Positions 1 through 7,133 are shown, counted from the stretch's first letter. The stretch: 11,695 nt of DNA from Bacillota bacterium (GCA_023389895.1 JAEWDX010000279.1:1-11695); one strand, 5' to 3'. Notes: a model not told the origin generated them from the letters alone. A program made the numbers and translations.

Positions 1-102
1 ACTTAAAGGGTTAGGACCTCTCTGGACTAACTTTCCCCCGTGGTAGTTATAGACCATTGTAGTAAGGAATTTCATTATGATGTTAAAGGGGGAAATTTGA
101 AT
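1..102 (+). promoter_or_regulatory. speD leader with candidate anti-ribosome-binding-site pairing and mini-ORF
   Basis: No gene is seen upstream of speD in this stretch. Three elements are visible. A small hairpin is formed by GTTAG (10-14) and CTAAC (27-31), with CC/GG pairs inside around a TCTCT loop. TTTCCCCC at 32-39 is perfectly complementary to GGGGGAAA at 88-95, which contains the ribosome binding site of speD. A seven-codon ORF, MMLKGEI, runs from ATG 77 to TGA 98-100, with AAGGA at 64-68 about 8 nt before it, and ends 2 nt before the speD start. Together these could form a translational control leader, but this is inference. The upstream promoter is outside the window or not recognisable. 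Confidence 0.4.
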
Positions 103-465
103 ATGGAAACACTGGGTCGTCATGTTATTGCTGAGTTATGGGGCTGCGATTTTGAAAAGATTAATAATTTGGATTTTATTGAAAGAACGTTTGTAGAGGC
201 AGCATTGAAATCTGGTGCTGAAGTTCGTGAAGTTGCTTTTCATAAATTTGCACCTCAAGGTGTAAGTGGAGTTGTAATCATTTCTGAATCTCATTTAACC
301 ATTCATAGTTTTCCAGAGCACGGTTATGCAAGTATTGATGTATATACTTGTGGTGATCTCGATCCTAGTATTGCTGCAAATTATATCGCAGAAGCGTTAG
401 GGGCAAAAACGTGTGAAAATATCGAAATTCCACGGGGAATGGGTCCAATTCAAATGAAGAAATAA
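103..465 (+). CDS. speD: S-adenosylmethionine decarboxylase proenzyme (class 1B)
   Basis: The enzyme decarboxylates S-adenosylmethionine to give the aminopropyl donor for spermidine synthesis in the cytoplasm. The family makes a proenzyme that cuts itself before a serine, which becomes the catalytic pyruvoyl group. The 120-residue product shows this site: E62-S63 in SESHLTIHSFPEHG, the processing histidine H68 and the catalytic proton donor C83 in DVYTCGDLDP. All three fall at the positions known for the Bacillus enzyme. I chose ATG 103 (METLGRHVIAELWG), which matches the family N terminus and follows AAAGGGGG at 85-92. An in-frame GTG at 40 would add 21 residues that do not look like the family. 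The gene is followed by its own terminator, so it is probably the last gene of its transcript. In B. subtilis speD lies after gapB, which would be just outside the window. Confidence 0.96.
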   Translation: METLGRHVIAELWGCDFEKINNLDFIERTFVEAALKSGAEVREVAFHKFAPQGVSGVVIISESHLTIHSFPEHGYASIDVYTCGDLDPSIAANYIAEALGAKTCENIEIPRGMGPIQMKK

Positions 466-495
466 GTAAGTAGTTCAGTATATTTTAAGAAATTC

Positions 496-523
496 AGGGG
501 TGTATTTTTTATACACCTCTTTT
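496..523 (+). terminator. Intrinsic terminator after speD
   Basis: AGGGGTGTAT (496-505) pairs with ATACACCTCT (511-520) over 10 bp with one G-U pair and a TTTTT loop, followed by a short T run. It separates speD from nrdR. Confidence 0.85.
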
Positions 524-528
524 ATATG

Positions 529-557
529 TGTTCATCTAAAGAGAAAAATAGTACAAT
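529..557 (+). promoter_or_regulatory. Candidate sigma-A promoter for nrdR
   Basis: TACAAT at 552-557 is a good -10 element. The -35 region around 529-535 (TGTTCAT) matches TTGACA poorly. The position between the speD terminator and nrdR supports a promoter here, but the -35 is weak. Confidence 0.35.
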
Positions 558-600
558 AAGAGTATCAAAATTTGAGTAAAAAGGATTCGGAGTTGATTGC

Positions 601-1062
601 ATGAAATGCCCATCCTGTCAAAATAATAATACTCGTGTACTTGATTCCCGCCCTGTTGATGATTATCGTTCCATTCGGCGAAGAAGGGAATGTGAAGAGT
701 GTAGTTATCGTTTTACAACCTTTGAAAAGGTAGAAGAGATTCCCCTTATCGTCGTGAAAAAAGAGGGGACAAGAGAAGAATTTAGTAGGGAAAAGATTTT
801 GCGCGGATTATTTCGAGCATGTGAGAAACGCCCTATTCCTCTAAAAGAGCTTGAGGAAATTACTGCCGACATTGAAAAGGAGCTCCGTAGCAATGGGGTG
901 TCTGAAATAAAGAGTGAAGCAGTCGGTGAAATGGTTATGGATAGACTTGTTAAGATTGATGATGTTGCCTATGTAAGATTTGCATCGGTCTATCGTCAAT
1001 TTAAAGATATCAATGTTTTTATTGATGAATTAAAGGAATTGATCAAGAAAGAAAAGGAATAA
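601..1062 (+). CDS. nrdR: Transcriptional repressor NrdR
   Basis: NrdR represses ribonucleotide reductase operons by sensing ATP and dATP through an ATP-cone domain and binding NrdR boxes in DNA. The 153-residue product has the family layout. An N-terminal zinc ribbon carries C3-x2-C6 and C31-x2-C34 with the basic run RSIRRRRECEEC between them. An ATP-cone covers about residues 47-139, starting at PLIVVKKEGTREEFSREKIL. Length is that of the B. subtilis protein (called ytcG in older work). The ATG at 601 follows CGGAG at 588-592. No NrdR box pair was recognised near the gene, as expected if its targets are elsewhere. In B. subtilis nrdR is joined with dnaB and dnaI. Here a terminator and a repeat stand between them, so co-transcription with dnaB is probably reduced. 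Confidence 0.96.
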   Translation: MKCPSCQNNNTRVLDSRPVDDYRSIRRRRECEECSYRFTTFEKVEEIPLIVVKKEGTREEFSREKILRGLFRACEKRPIPLKELEEITADIEKELRSNGVSEIKSEAVGEMVMDRLVKIDDVAYVRFASVYRQFKDINVFIDELKELIKKEKE

Positions 1063-1070
1063 GTGTTATT

Positions 1071-1099
1071 GAGCTGAAGAGATTCTTTAGCTCTTTTTT
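1071..1099 (+). terminator. Intrinsic terminator after nrdR
   Basis: GAGCTGAAG (1071-1079) pairs with CTTTAGCTC (1085-1093) over 9 bp with one G-U pair and an AGATT loop, followed by six T residues (1094-1099). Confidence 0.88.
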
Positions 1100-1136
1100 A
1101 AAAGATAAGAAAGTATGACTTTTTAAAATTAGATAA

Positions 1137-1289
1137 TTGTCTAGCTCCAGCGCCTAGCGCCTAGCAAACTTCCCTCTCTCTCCCTACGATAAGTCAACAT
1201 CGACTCGTTCACACTCGTCGTGTTTCCTTTATCTCAGTCGAGGTCAGTCCAGTTTGTACGTCGCTGAGCAAGGCGCTTGCACTTTTCTT
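1137..1289 (+). repeat. Dispersed palindromic intergenic repeat, Bacillaceae type
   Basis: This non-coding block lies between the nrdR terminator and the dnaB ribosome binding site. It is more GC-rich than the neighbouring spacers and is built as one long interrupted hairpin. GCGCCT (1150-1155) pairs with AGGCGC (1271-1276), CAAACT (1165-1170) with AGTTTG (1251-1256), and GATAA (1188-1192) with TTATC (1229-1233). At the tip AACA-T-CGAC (1196-1204) pairs with GTCGTGTT (1217-1224), with one bulged T. The edges, CTAGCTCCAGCGCC on the left and GGCGCTTGCACTTTTC on the right, resemble an intergenic repeat that I remember from many Bacillaceae genomes. That recognition is from memory, not from a search. 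It has no coding potential and would form a strong RNA structure in the 5' leader of dnaB if read through. Confidence 0.6.
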
Positions 1290-1307
1290 AAAAGGGGTTG
1301 ATTAAGG

Positions 1308-2717
1308 ATGGCCCAGCATTGGCAGGAATTATTAGCCATTGATCAATACGCTGTAAACGCGAACGGGCTTTTGCATGACTATGATCGAAAAGTACTTACT
1401 TTTTTATATCAGCCATTAATTGGTTCTGCTTGTTTCAGTCTCTATATGACATTGTGGGCTGAATTAGAGGAGAATCGATTATGGTCTAATTTAAATTCTC
1501 ATCATAGTTTAATGAACTTTATGGAAATGGGTTTAAATGAAATATACAGAGCGCGGATAAAGCTTGAAGGAATAGGACTGTTAAAGGTCTATGAAAAAAA
1601 AGATGAGGATTCTCGAACTTTTATTTACGAATTAATTCCTCCATTAACACCAGAGCAATTTTTTCTAGATGGGATGCTTAATATTTATTTATATCGAAAA
1701 ATCGGTAAAGGACAATATTCACGATTGAAGCGTTTTTTTAGTGAAGAAAAAGGTGAATGGAAGGAAGACTATCAAGAAGTAACAAAATCATTCCAAGATG
1801 TGTTTCAATCAAGTCACTTAGATTCATTTACATTTAATTCTGAAACAGATGAAATATTGCAAGCAAATAATGAACAATTTATCGGAAGACAGAAACAAAA
1901 TGGAATTCAAATTAGTCAGGAGCTTTTTAACTTTAAGCTTCTTGAAGCAGGTTTAAACGAATCGCTCGTTCCGAAAAAAGCCTTAAGCAAAAAAGTGAGA
2001 AATGCGATTAGTAATTTAGCTTTTTTATATGATATTGATGTGATGCAAATGAAAAATATTGTGATAAGTGTAGTGACAGAAGATAATGAGATTAATATTG
2101 AGGAGCTAAGGAAATCAGCTAGGGATTGGTATCAATTTCATTTCAATGATAAGCTGCCCTCACTTATCGATCATACTCAGCCGGTCCTTCATCAAACACA
2201 TACAGATGAGCCGAAAACAAAAGAGGAAGAATTGATTCGCTATGTTGAAACAACGTCTCCACGGCAATTTCTGAAAGATATTTCTGGGGGAGCAGAGCCG
2301 TCGAAATCAGATCTACAAATTGTTGAAGATGTTATGTTTCAGCAAAAGCTTATGCCTGGAGTCATTAATGTTCTCCTCCAATATGTAATGCTAAAATCAG
2401 ATATGAAATTGACAAAGGCTTACGTAGAGAAAATTGCCGGTCACTGGGCGAGAAAGAAAATCAAAACGGCGCAAGAAGCTTTTGAATTGGCGAAAAGTGA
2501 GCATAGACAATATACGGAATGGGCTGAAGGGAAGAAAAATCCTCCTAAATCTACTGGTGGAAAAAAGAAACCTATTCGTACGGAAATGCTTCCTGAGTGG
2601 TTTGATGAGAAAGAGGCGATAAATTCTTCGGAAAATGACAATGAAAGCGAAGAAGAGCAAGAGATGAAAAAGCGCGAGCTTGAGGAAATATTAAAGAAAA
2701 TGCGTTCTGGGAGGTGA
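1308..2717 (+). CDS. dnaB: Replication initiation and membrane attachment protein DnaB
   Basis: Firmicute DnaB is not the helicase. It is the co-loader that works with DnaD and DnaI to place the replicative helicase DnaC at oriC and at restart sites, and it attaches the origin to the membrane. The 469-residue product matches the B. subtilis protein in length and order. The N-terminal domain contains LYQPLIGSACFSLYMTLWAELE (about 33-54, split here across family-conserved stretches) and LEGIGLLKVYEK (86-97). The C-terminal DnaD-like domain (DnaB_2 family) covers about 315-400 and has the Y-x3-I-x3-W signature at Y372, I376 and W380. The tail after 410 is Lys/Glu rich and probably disordered. 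ATG 1308 follows AAAGGGG at 1291-1297. The spacing of 10 nt is slightly long. Its stop overlaps the dnaI ribosome binding site, so the two are coupled. I see no clear promoter between nrdR and dnaB. Confidence 0.95.
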   Translation: MAQHWQELLAIDQYAVNANGLLHDYDRKVLTFLYQPLIGSACFSLYMTLWAELEENRLWSNLNSHHSLMNFMEMGLNEIYRARIKLEGIGLLKVYEKKDEDSRTFIYELIPPLTPEQFFLDGMLNIYLYRKIGKGQYSRLKRFFSEEKGEWKEDYQEVTKSFQDVFQSSHLDSFTFNSETDEILQANNEQFIGRQKQNGIQISQELFNFKLLEAGLNESLVPKKALSKKVRNAISNLAFLYDIDVMQMKNIVISVVTEDNEINIEELRKSARDWYQFHFNDKLPSLIDHTQPVLHQTHTDEPKTKEEELIRYVETTSPRQFLKDISGGAEPSKSDLQIVEDVMFQQKLMPGVINVLLQYVMLKSDMKLTKAYVEKIAGHWARKKIKTAQEAFELAKSEHRQYTEWAEGKKNPPKSTGGKKKPIRTEMLPEWFDEKEAINSSENDNESEEEQEMKKRELEEILKKMRSGR

Positions 2718-2724
2718 CTGATCA

Positions 2725-3654
2725 TTGGAAAAAATTAATAAAACATTAAGGCGGCTATCGGGAAGTGAAGACTTTCAAAAAAGATACGAGGATCAGAAAA
2801 GAGAAACATTAAATCATCCAGATGTGAAAGAATTTATAAAGGATCACAGAAATGAATTAACAGATGAAATGATCGATAAAGGCTTGATCAAGCTTTATGA
2901 GTTTTCTACTCAAAGCAAGGAATGCAATCAATGCTCTAGTCTTGAAGACTGTATAAATGTCATGAAGGGGTATCATCCTCAGCTAGTAATTCAACGTGGT
3001 ACGATTAATATTCATTATGATATGTGTCCTCGAAAGATCATGCATGATGAAAAACGTAGAAATGAAAAGCTTATTCAAAGTATGTATGTGCCACGGGATA
3101 TTCTTGAGGCGTCCTTCAATTCTATTTATCCTGATGGGGAGCGCTTAGTCGCAACTAAAAAGGCAGCAACATTTATCGAGAACTATCTTGAAGGAACAAG
3201 ACAGAAGGGTATTTATTTCTATGGAAAGTTCGGTGTTGGAAAATCCTACTATCTCGGGGCAATTGCGAATGAATTGGCTTTTAATAAGATACCTTCAATG
3301 ATCGTATATGTTCCAGAGCTATTTAGAGAATTAAAGAACTCGATTGCCGATTCAACGTTAAATGAAAAGATTGAAAGGATAAAAAAAGTTCCTGTATTAA
3401 TGTTTGATGATATCGGAGCGGAAGCGATGTCAAGCTGGACGAGAGACGAAGTATTAGGTCCAATTTTACAATTTCGCATGCTTGAAAGTCTGCCAACATT
3501 TTTCACTTCAAACTTTGATTTTAAAGAATTAGAGCATCATCTTACTTATAGCCAAAAAGGCGAAGAGGAAAAAATGAAGGCACGACGAGTGATGGAGAGA
3601 ATAAAATATTTATCTGAACCCGTGCTTGTAAACGGCCCGAATCGACGCAACTAA
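2725..3654 (+). CDS. dnaI: Helicase loader DnaI, primosomal AAA+ ATPase
   Basis: DnaI is the ATPase that loads the replicative helicase during replication initiation and restart, together with DnaB and DnaD. The 309-residue product has an N-terminal helicase-binding domain with a zinc site made from C67, C70, C76, H84 and C101, of which the family uses three Cys and one His. A DnaC-like AAA+ domain follows from about 125. Walker A is GKFGVGKS at 167-174 and Walker B is VLMFDDIGAE at 224-233, with sensor residues near SN 262-263. The start is TTG 2725, supported by the ideal site GGGAGGTGA at 2709-2717, 7 nt upstream, and by the family N terminus. No ATG is near. That ribosome binding site includes the TGA stop of dnaB, which implies translational coupling and fixed stoichiometry. 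No strong terminator follows; the small dyad at 3653-3667 lacks a T run. Confidence 0.96.
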   Translation: MEKINKTLRRLSGSEDFQKRYEDQKRETLNHPDVKEFIKDHRNELTDEMIDKGLIKLYEFSTQSKECNQCSSLEDCINVMKGYHPQLVIQRGTINIHYDMCPRKIMHDEKRRNEKLIQSMYVPRDILEASFNSIYPDGERLVATKKAATFIENYLEGTRQKGIYFYGKFGVGKSYYLGAIANELAFNKIPSMIVYVPELFRELKNSIADSTLNEKIERIKKVPVLMFDDIGAEAMSSWTRDEVLGPILQFRMLESLPTFFTSNFDFKELEHHLTYSQKGEEEKMKARRVMERIKYLSEPVLVNGPNRRN

Positions 3655-3785
3655 GATAGTCTATCTTTGAAAAAATGAAAATGGTTTAGTCAGACGTATA
3701 GAATGCGCTTCTGCTTTTCCGATTCTAATTTGTCCAAATTCCCCATATACATGAAAGGAAAGATCTTTTATAAGGGGGGATTTGG

Positions 3786-4664
3786 TTGGTCGAAATCATT
3801 TTCCAAAAGAGCGAAGATGCTCAAGATTTGTATCACCATCTTCAAATTAATTTGCCATCATCCGTAGTATCTAATCGAAAAATTCTTCAAATTGAAGATC
3901 AACATATAGTGAAAATCATGATTGAACCTCATATGATCAACCTTTTAGAACATGTAAAAAAAGTTTTTTATCAATTTATTGTGAAATATAAGCAAGATGA
4001 TTGGTTTCGCAGGATTATGGCAGAATATTATTGTTATCAAGATGAAGAGGAACAGCAGCAAATATTAGAGATTATTCATTCCATTTTAGAAGGAAACCGA
4101 ATTGAGCTTGCATCGTTTGTAAGTGATGTTGAAATCGAAACAAATATGAAGAATGCCATTAGTCAAATTTTTCAAGAAAATATCGCCTTTTCCTTTGACT
4201 CCTTCGTGAAATTCAGGATGAGGCAGCTATTTGAGCAAATGGCGAAATATGTGGAGATTTCAATCGATGAATACAAAATGGAACAAGAGTATCAAATATT
4301 TGTGCAAACTTTAAGAGAGTTTCTCAATGGACGTGCTGCAAAACTAAATCATATTCATTTAGTAATGGCTGATGAAGAGATTCTTTTTTTTGATGAAGCC
4401 TTTTTTGAGATTAAGCGCTCTAATTTATCACGGATGATTGACCGAAAGCTTTTATTTAATCATCCGGTATATGTCGATTCCGTTACGATCGCTCCATTGC
4501 TTTCAATCGCACCAAAGACGATTTATTTGTATACGGACGATGTCGAGCAGCCACTTTTGCGAACGATTCGAAATATTTTTGAAGAAAGGCTTATTCTTTG
4601 CCCGATTGACCATTTTTACGAAAAGAAAAGCTTAGTTTCGTTTTCAGCTGATGAGAAAATCTAA
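3786..4664 (+). CDS. ytxC: YtxC-like protein, putative sporulation-associated
   Basis: The 292-residue product fits the YtxC family, which occurs in endospore-forming Firmicutes and is named a putative sporulation protein. Its biochemical role is not known. I identify it by its position between dnaI and thrS, as in B. subtilis, its size, and a family-like N terminus VEIIFQKSEDAQDLYHHL. The protein is rich in charged and aromatic residues and mostly predicted helical. No signal peptide, membrane segment or catalytic motif is visible. The start is TTG 3786, which has AAGGGGGGA at 3772-3780, 5 nt upstream; the next in-frame Met codons lie more than 40 residues inside. The 131-bp gap from dnaI holds no convincing promoter. 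The thrS promoter starts immediately after its stop. The function is open; the family assignment is fairly sure. Confidence 0.8.
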   Translation: MVEIIFQKSEDAQDLYHHLQINLPSSVVSNRKILQIEDQHIVKIMIEPHMINLLEHVKKVFYQFIVKYKQDDWFRRIMAEYYCYQDEEEQQQILEIIHSILEGNRIELASFVSDVEIETNMKNAISQIFQENIAFSFDSFVKFRMRQLFEQMAKYVEISIDEYKMEQEYQIFVQTLREFLNGRAAKLNHIHLVMADEEILFFDEAFFEIKRSNLSRMIDRKLLFNHPVYVDSVTIAPLLSIAPKTIYLYTDDVEQPLLRTIRNIFEERLILCPIDHFYEKKSLVSFSADEKI

Positions 4665-4674
4665 AGGAGAGTCC

Positions 4675-4703
4675 TTGCTTTTCGGAAAATAACGAACTAT
4701 AAT
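4675..4703 (+). promoter_or_regulatory. Sigma-A promoter of thrS
   Basis: A perfect -10 TATAAT (4698-4703) lies 17 nt after TTGCTT (4675-4680), which keeps the TTG of the -35 consensus. It starts about 10 nt after the ytxC stop and just before the T-box leader, so transcription should begin near 4710. Confidence 0.75.
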
Positions 4704-4855
4704 ACATAACATAATATGAAATGTGAACAATCATAAAAGTGATGATGAGGACAACAGTATTCAAATACGGTTTATAGAGAGGGAGGGCCCGGCTGAAACC
4801 TTCCTAACACGATTGAATGCTTACCACCTCTAAACTTCAACTTTGAAATTTGCAT

Positions 4856-5027
4856 ACGAATGATGACAAAGCGATTCGCCGCTTATCTATCCATAGCTCC
4901 TTTGACGAATGAGAAGCAAGAAGGTCGAGGAAGCGAAGGGAGAGAGGACCGGAGCGTATAACTTGTATACGTGAGGATCCGAACGAGAGAGCTGACGAAG
5001 CGATTCGCCGCTTATCATTCGTCAAAG
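4856..5027 (+). repeat. Repeat-bearing extra segment inside the thrS T-box
   Basis: Between Stem I and Stem III lies a block that the T-box model does not need. It contains two 24-nt direct copies at 4864-4887 and 4993-5016 that differ at one base (TGACA versus TGACG at the start, both then AAGCGATTCGCCGCTTATC). Each copy can form a small AAGCG/CGCTT hairpin. CTTTGACGAATGA (4900-4912) is the perfect inverse of TCATTCGTCAAAG (5015-5027), and ACGAATGAT (4856-4864) can compete for the same right arm. A further hairpin CGTATA-ACTTG-TATACG is at 4955-4971, flanked by GGACC and GGATCC. The structure suggests a small palindromic element inserted into the leader, with no coding content. Its exact ends and origin are inferred. 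Confidence 0.6.
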
Positions 5028-5128
5028 AGTATGAGTTGGCGGTTACAAGCCGTTACCTTGCTACAAGTCATCTTTTTTCGAGTCTTTCGAAAACGATGAG
5101 AAGTAGGGTGGAACCACGTGTTAATGTC

Positions 5129-5160
5129 AACTCGTCCCTTTTTTAGGGGCGGGTTTTTTT
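5129..5160 (+). terminator. Regulated terminator of the thrS T-box
   Basis: AACTCGTCCCT (5129-5139) pairs with AGGGGCGGGTT (5145-5155) around a five-T loop, with a T run to 5160. The left arm is shared with the antiterminator. Confidence 0.92.
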
Positions 5161-5187
5161 ATTTTTTAAAAAATAGGAGGAAAAATC

Positions 5188-7119
5188 ATGTCAGAAATAA
5201 TAAAAGTTTCGTTTCCAGATGGTGCGATAAAGGAGTTTCCTAAAGGAACGACAACAGAAGAGATTGCAGGATCTATCAGTCCTGGACTGAAGAAAAAAGC
5301 CATTGCTGGCAAACTGAATGGTCAAATGTATGATCTTCGCCGTCTGATTGAAGAGGATGGTGCAATCGAAATAATCACACAGGATAGTGCAGAAGCTTTG
5401 GAAATATTGCGTCATAGCAGTGCCCACTTAATGGCTCAGGCAATTAAGCGTTTATATAAAAATGTGAAGCTCGGCGTAGGACCTGTCATTGAAGGTGGAT
5501 TTTACTATGATATCGATCTAGAGGAGTCATTAACACCAGAGGATCTACCGCTTATCGAAAAAGAAATGAAGAAAATCATTAATGAAAATATTGAAATTAT
5601 CCGCAAGGAAGTTAGTCGTGATGAAGCTATTCAGCTTTTTAAGGAATTGGACGATGAATATAAGCTTGAGTTAATTGAAGCGATTCCAGCGGATGAAACA
5701 GTGACTTTGTATGAGCAAGGCGATTTTGTTGACCTTTGTCGTGGGATTCACGTTCCATCAACAGGCAAACTGAAAGAAATCAAATTATTAAGCATTGCTG
5801 GTGCATATTGGCGTGGCAATAGCGATAATAAAATGCTTCAGCGAATTTACGGAACGGCCTTCTTCAAAAAGGAAGATTTAGCTGAACATCTCCGTTTATT
5901 AGAAGAGGCAAAAGAGCGCGACCATCGTAAAATTGGGAAAGAATTAAGTTTATTCACTAACTCACAATTAGTTGGTCAAGGCTTGCCATTATGGTTGCCA
6001 AAAGGCGCAACAATTCGTCGAATCATTGAACGCTATATTGTTGATAAGGAAGTTAGTCTTGGCTATGATCATGTGTATACTCCAATTATGGGAAATGTCG
6101 ATCTTTATAAAACTTCAGGGCACTGGGCCCATTACCAAGAGGATATGTTCCCAGTGATGGAGATGGATAATGAACAGCTTGTGCTTCGTCCGATGAACTG
6201 TCCTCATCATATGATGATTTATAAAAATGGCATTCATAGCTATCGTGAGCTCCCAATTCGAATTGCTGAGCTTGGAACAATGCACCGCTATGAAATGTCT
6301 GGGGCAGTATCAGGCTTGCAGCGTGTAAGAGGGATGACACTTAATGATGCTCATATTTTCGTTCGTCCAGATCAAATTAAAGAAGAATTTAAGCGTGTTG
6401 TTAATTTAATTCTTGCTGTATACAAGGATTTCAATCTAAATGATTATTCTTTCCGTCTTTCATACCGTGATCCTGCTGATACAGAGAAATATTATAATGA
6501 TGACGCAATGTGGGAAAAGGCACAATCCATGCTAAAAGAAGCGATGGATGATCTAGGTCATGATTATTTCGAAGCTGAAGGTGAAGCAGCATTCTACGGT
6601 CCTAAATTAGATGTTCAAGTGAAAACAGCTTTAGGAAAAGATGAGACTTTATCAACTGTTCAGCTTGACTTCTTATTACCTGAACGCTTTGATTTATCTT
6701 ATGTTGGCGAAGATGGCAAGCCGCATCGTCCGGTTGTTATCCATCGCGGCGTTGTTTCTACAATGGAACGTTTCGTTGCTTTCTTAATTGAAGAATATAA
6801 AGGGGCTTTCCCAACATGGCTTGCACCTGTTCAAGTTCAAGTTATCCCCGTTTCACCAGATGTTCATTATGATTATGCTAGACTGGTACAAGAACAATTA
6901 AAAGCAGAAGGCTTCCGTGTTGAACTGGATTCCCGCAATGAAAAAATTGGCTACAAAATCCGTGAAGCACAAATGCAGAAAATTCCATACATGCTTGTTG
7001 TTGGAGATAATGAAGTAGCAGAAAATGCAGTTAATGTCCGTAAATATGGAGAACAAAAGTCTGAAACGATTTCTTTTGAAGCATTTTTGCATAATTTAAA
7101 GGATGAAGTAAAATTGTAA
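5188..7119 (+). CDS. thrS: Threonine-tRNA ligase
   Basis: The enzyme charges tRNA-Thr with threonine in the cytoplasm and removes mischarged serine. The 643-residue product has the full family set. A TGS domain covers about 1-64. An editing domain has the zinc-like site H76-x3-H80 and C184-x3-H188 (HSSAH, CRGIH). The class II catalytic core has the zinc ligands C338 (in RPMNCPHH), H389 (in NDAHIF) and H519 (in VVIHRG). Motif 2 is in the stretch 357-392 and motif 3 in GVVSTMERF (521-529). A C-terminal anticodon-binding domain starts at about 545. Length equals the B. subtilis enzyme. ATG 5188 follows AGGAGG at 5175-5180. Control is by the T-box leader. No hairpin terminator is seen after the stop, so some transcripts may run into the infC leader. 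Confidence 0.98.
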   Translation: MSEIIKVSFPDGAIKEFPKGTTTEEIAGSISPGLKKKAIAGKLNGQMYDLRRLIEEDGAIEIITQDSAEALEILRHSSAHLMAQAIKRLYKNVKLGVGPVIEGGFYYDIDLEESLTPEDLPLIEKEMKKIINENIEIIRKEVSRDEAIQLFKELDDEYKLELIEAIPADETVTLYEQGDFVDLCRGIHVPSTGKLKEIKLLSIAGAYWRGNSDNKMLQRIYGTAFFKKEDLAEHLRLLEEAKERDHRKIGKELSLFTNSQLVGQGLPLWLPKGATIRRIIERYIVDKEVSLGYDHVYTPIMGNVDLYKTSGHWAHYQEDMFPVMEMDNEQLVLRPMNCPHHMMIYKNGIHSYRELPIRIAELGTMHRYEMSGAVSGLQRVRGMTLNDAHIFVRPDQIKEEFKRVVNLILAVYKDFNLNDYSFRLSYRDPADTEKYYNDDAMWEKAQSMLKEAMDDLGHDYFEAEGEAAFYGPKLDVQVKTALGKDETLSTVQLDFLLPERFDLSYVGEDGKPHRPVVIHRGVVSTMERFVAFLIEEYKGAFPTWLAPVQVQVIPVSPDVHYDYARLVQEQLKAEGFRVELDSRNEKIGYKIREAQMQKIPYMLVVGDNEVAENAVNVRKYGEQKSETISFEAFLHNLKDEVKL

Positions 7120-7133
7120 ATTAGAAAAAGGTC

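Larger units (their letters stand above)
4735..5160 (+). promoter_or_regulatory. T-box leader (tRNA-Thr sensing) of thrS
   Basis: The leader reads tRNA-Thr charging. Uncharged tRNA pairs with a specifier codon and with the T-box bulge and stabilises an antiterminator, which lets thrS be transcribed. Stem I starts near 4741 with GATGAGGACAACAGTA. The specifier codon is ACC (Thr) at 4823-4825, in GAATGCTTACCACCTC. Stem III is TTTTCGA (5075-5081) with TCGAAAA (5087-5093). The T-box core AGGGTGGAACCACG is at 5105-5118, where TGGA would pair with a tRNA ending in UCCA. GATGAG (5095-5100) pairs with CTCGTC (5131-5136) to form the antiterminator, which excludes the terminator that starts at 5129. 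The leader is about 480 nt from the promoter to the start codon. That is longer than the usual 300 or so because of an extra block at 4856-5027. Confidence 0.93.

Noticed and set aside
40..102. In-frame GTG extension of speD by 21 residues
   Set aside because: The added residues do not resemble the family N terminus, there is no ribosome binding site before GTG 40, and Ser63/His68/Cys83 fall at their known numbers only with ATG 103.
2397..2725. Several overlapping frames on both strands at the 3' end of dnaB
   Set aside because: They are shadows of the Lys/Glu-rich tail of dnaB and have no start signals.
3653..3667. Dyad AAGATA-GTC-TATCTT right after dnaI as a terminator
   Set aside because: Only 6 A/T-rich pairs, a 3-nt loop and no T run; too weak to call.
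3720..3752. Sigma-E-like or sigma-A promoter before ytxC (TTCTAAT ... CATATACAT)
   Set aside because: The match to either consensus is poor and the sporulation role of ytxC would bias the reading.
4665..4692. Mini-ORF TTG CTT TTC GGA AAA TAA after AGGAGAG behind ytxC
   Set aside because: The gap from site to start is only 3 nt and the TTG is the -35 element of the thrS promoter; it looks like chance.
4837..5025. Minus-strand 62-codon frame in the thrS leader
   Set aside because: It lies over the structured T-box and the repeat block, has repeat-derived sequence (RRIASSAL and RRIALSSF) and no ribosome binding site; it is a by-product of the repeats.
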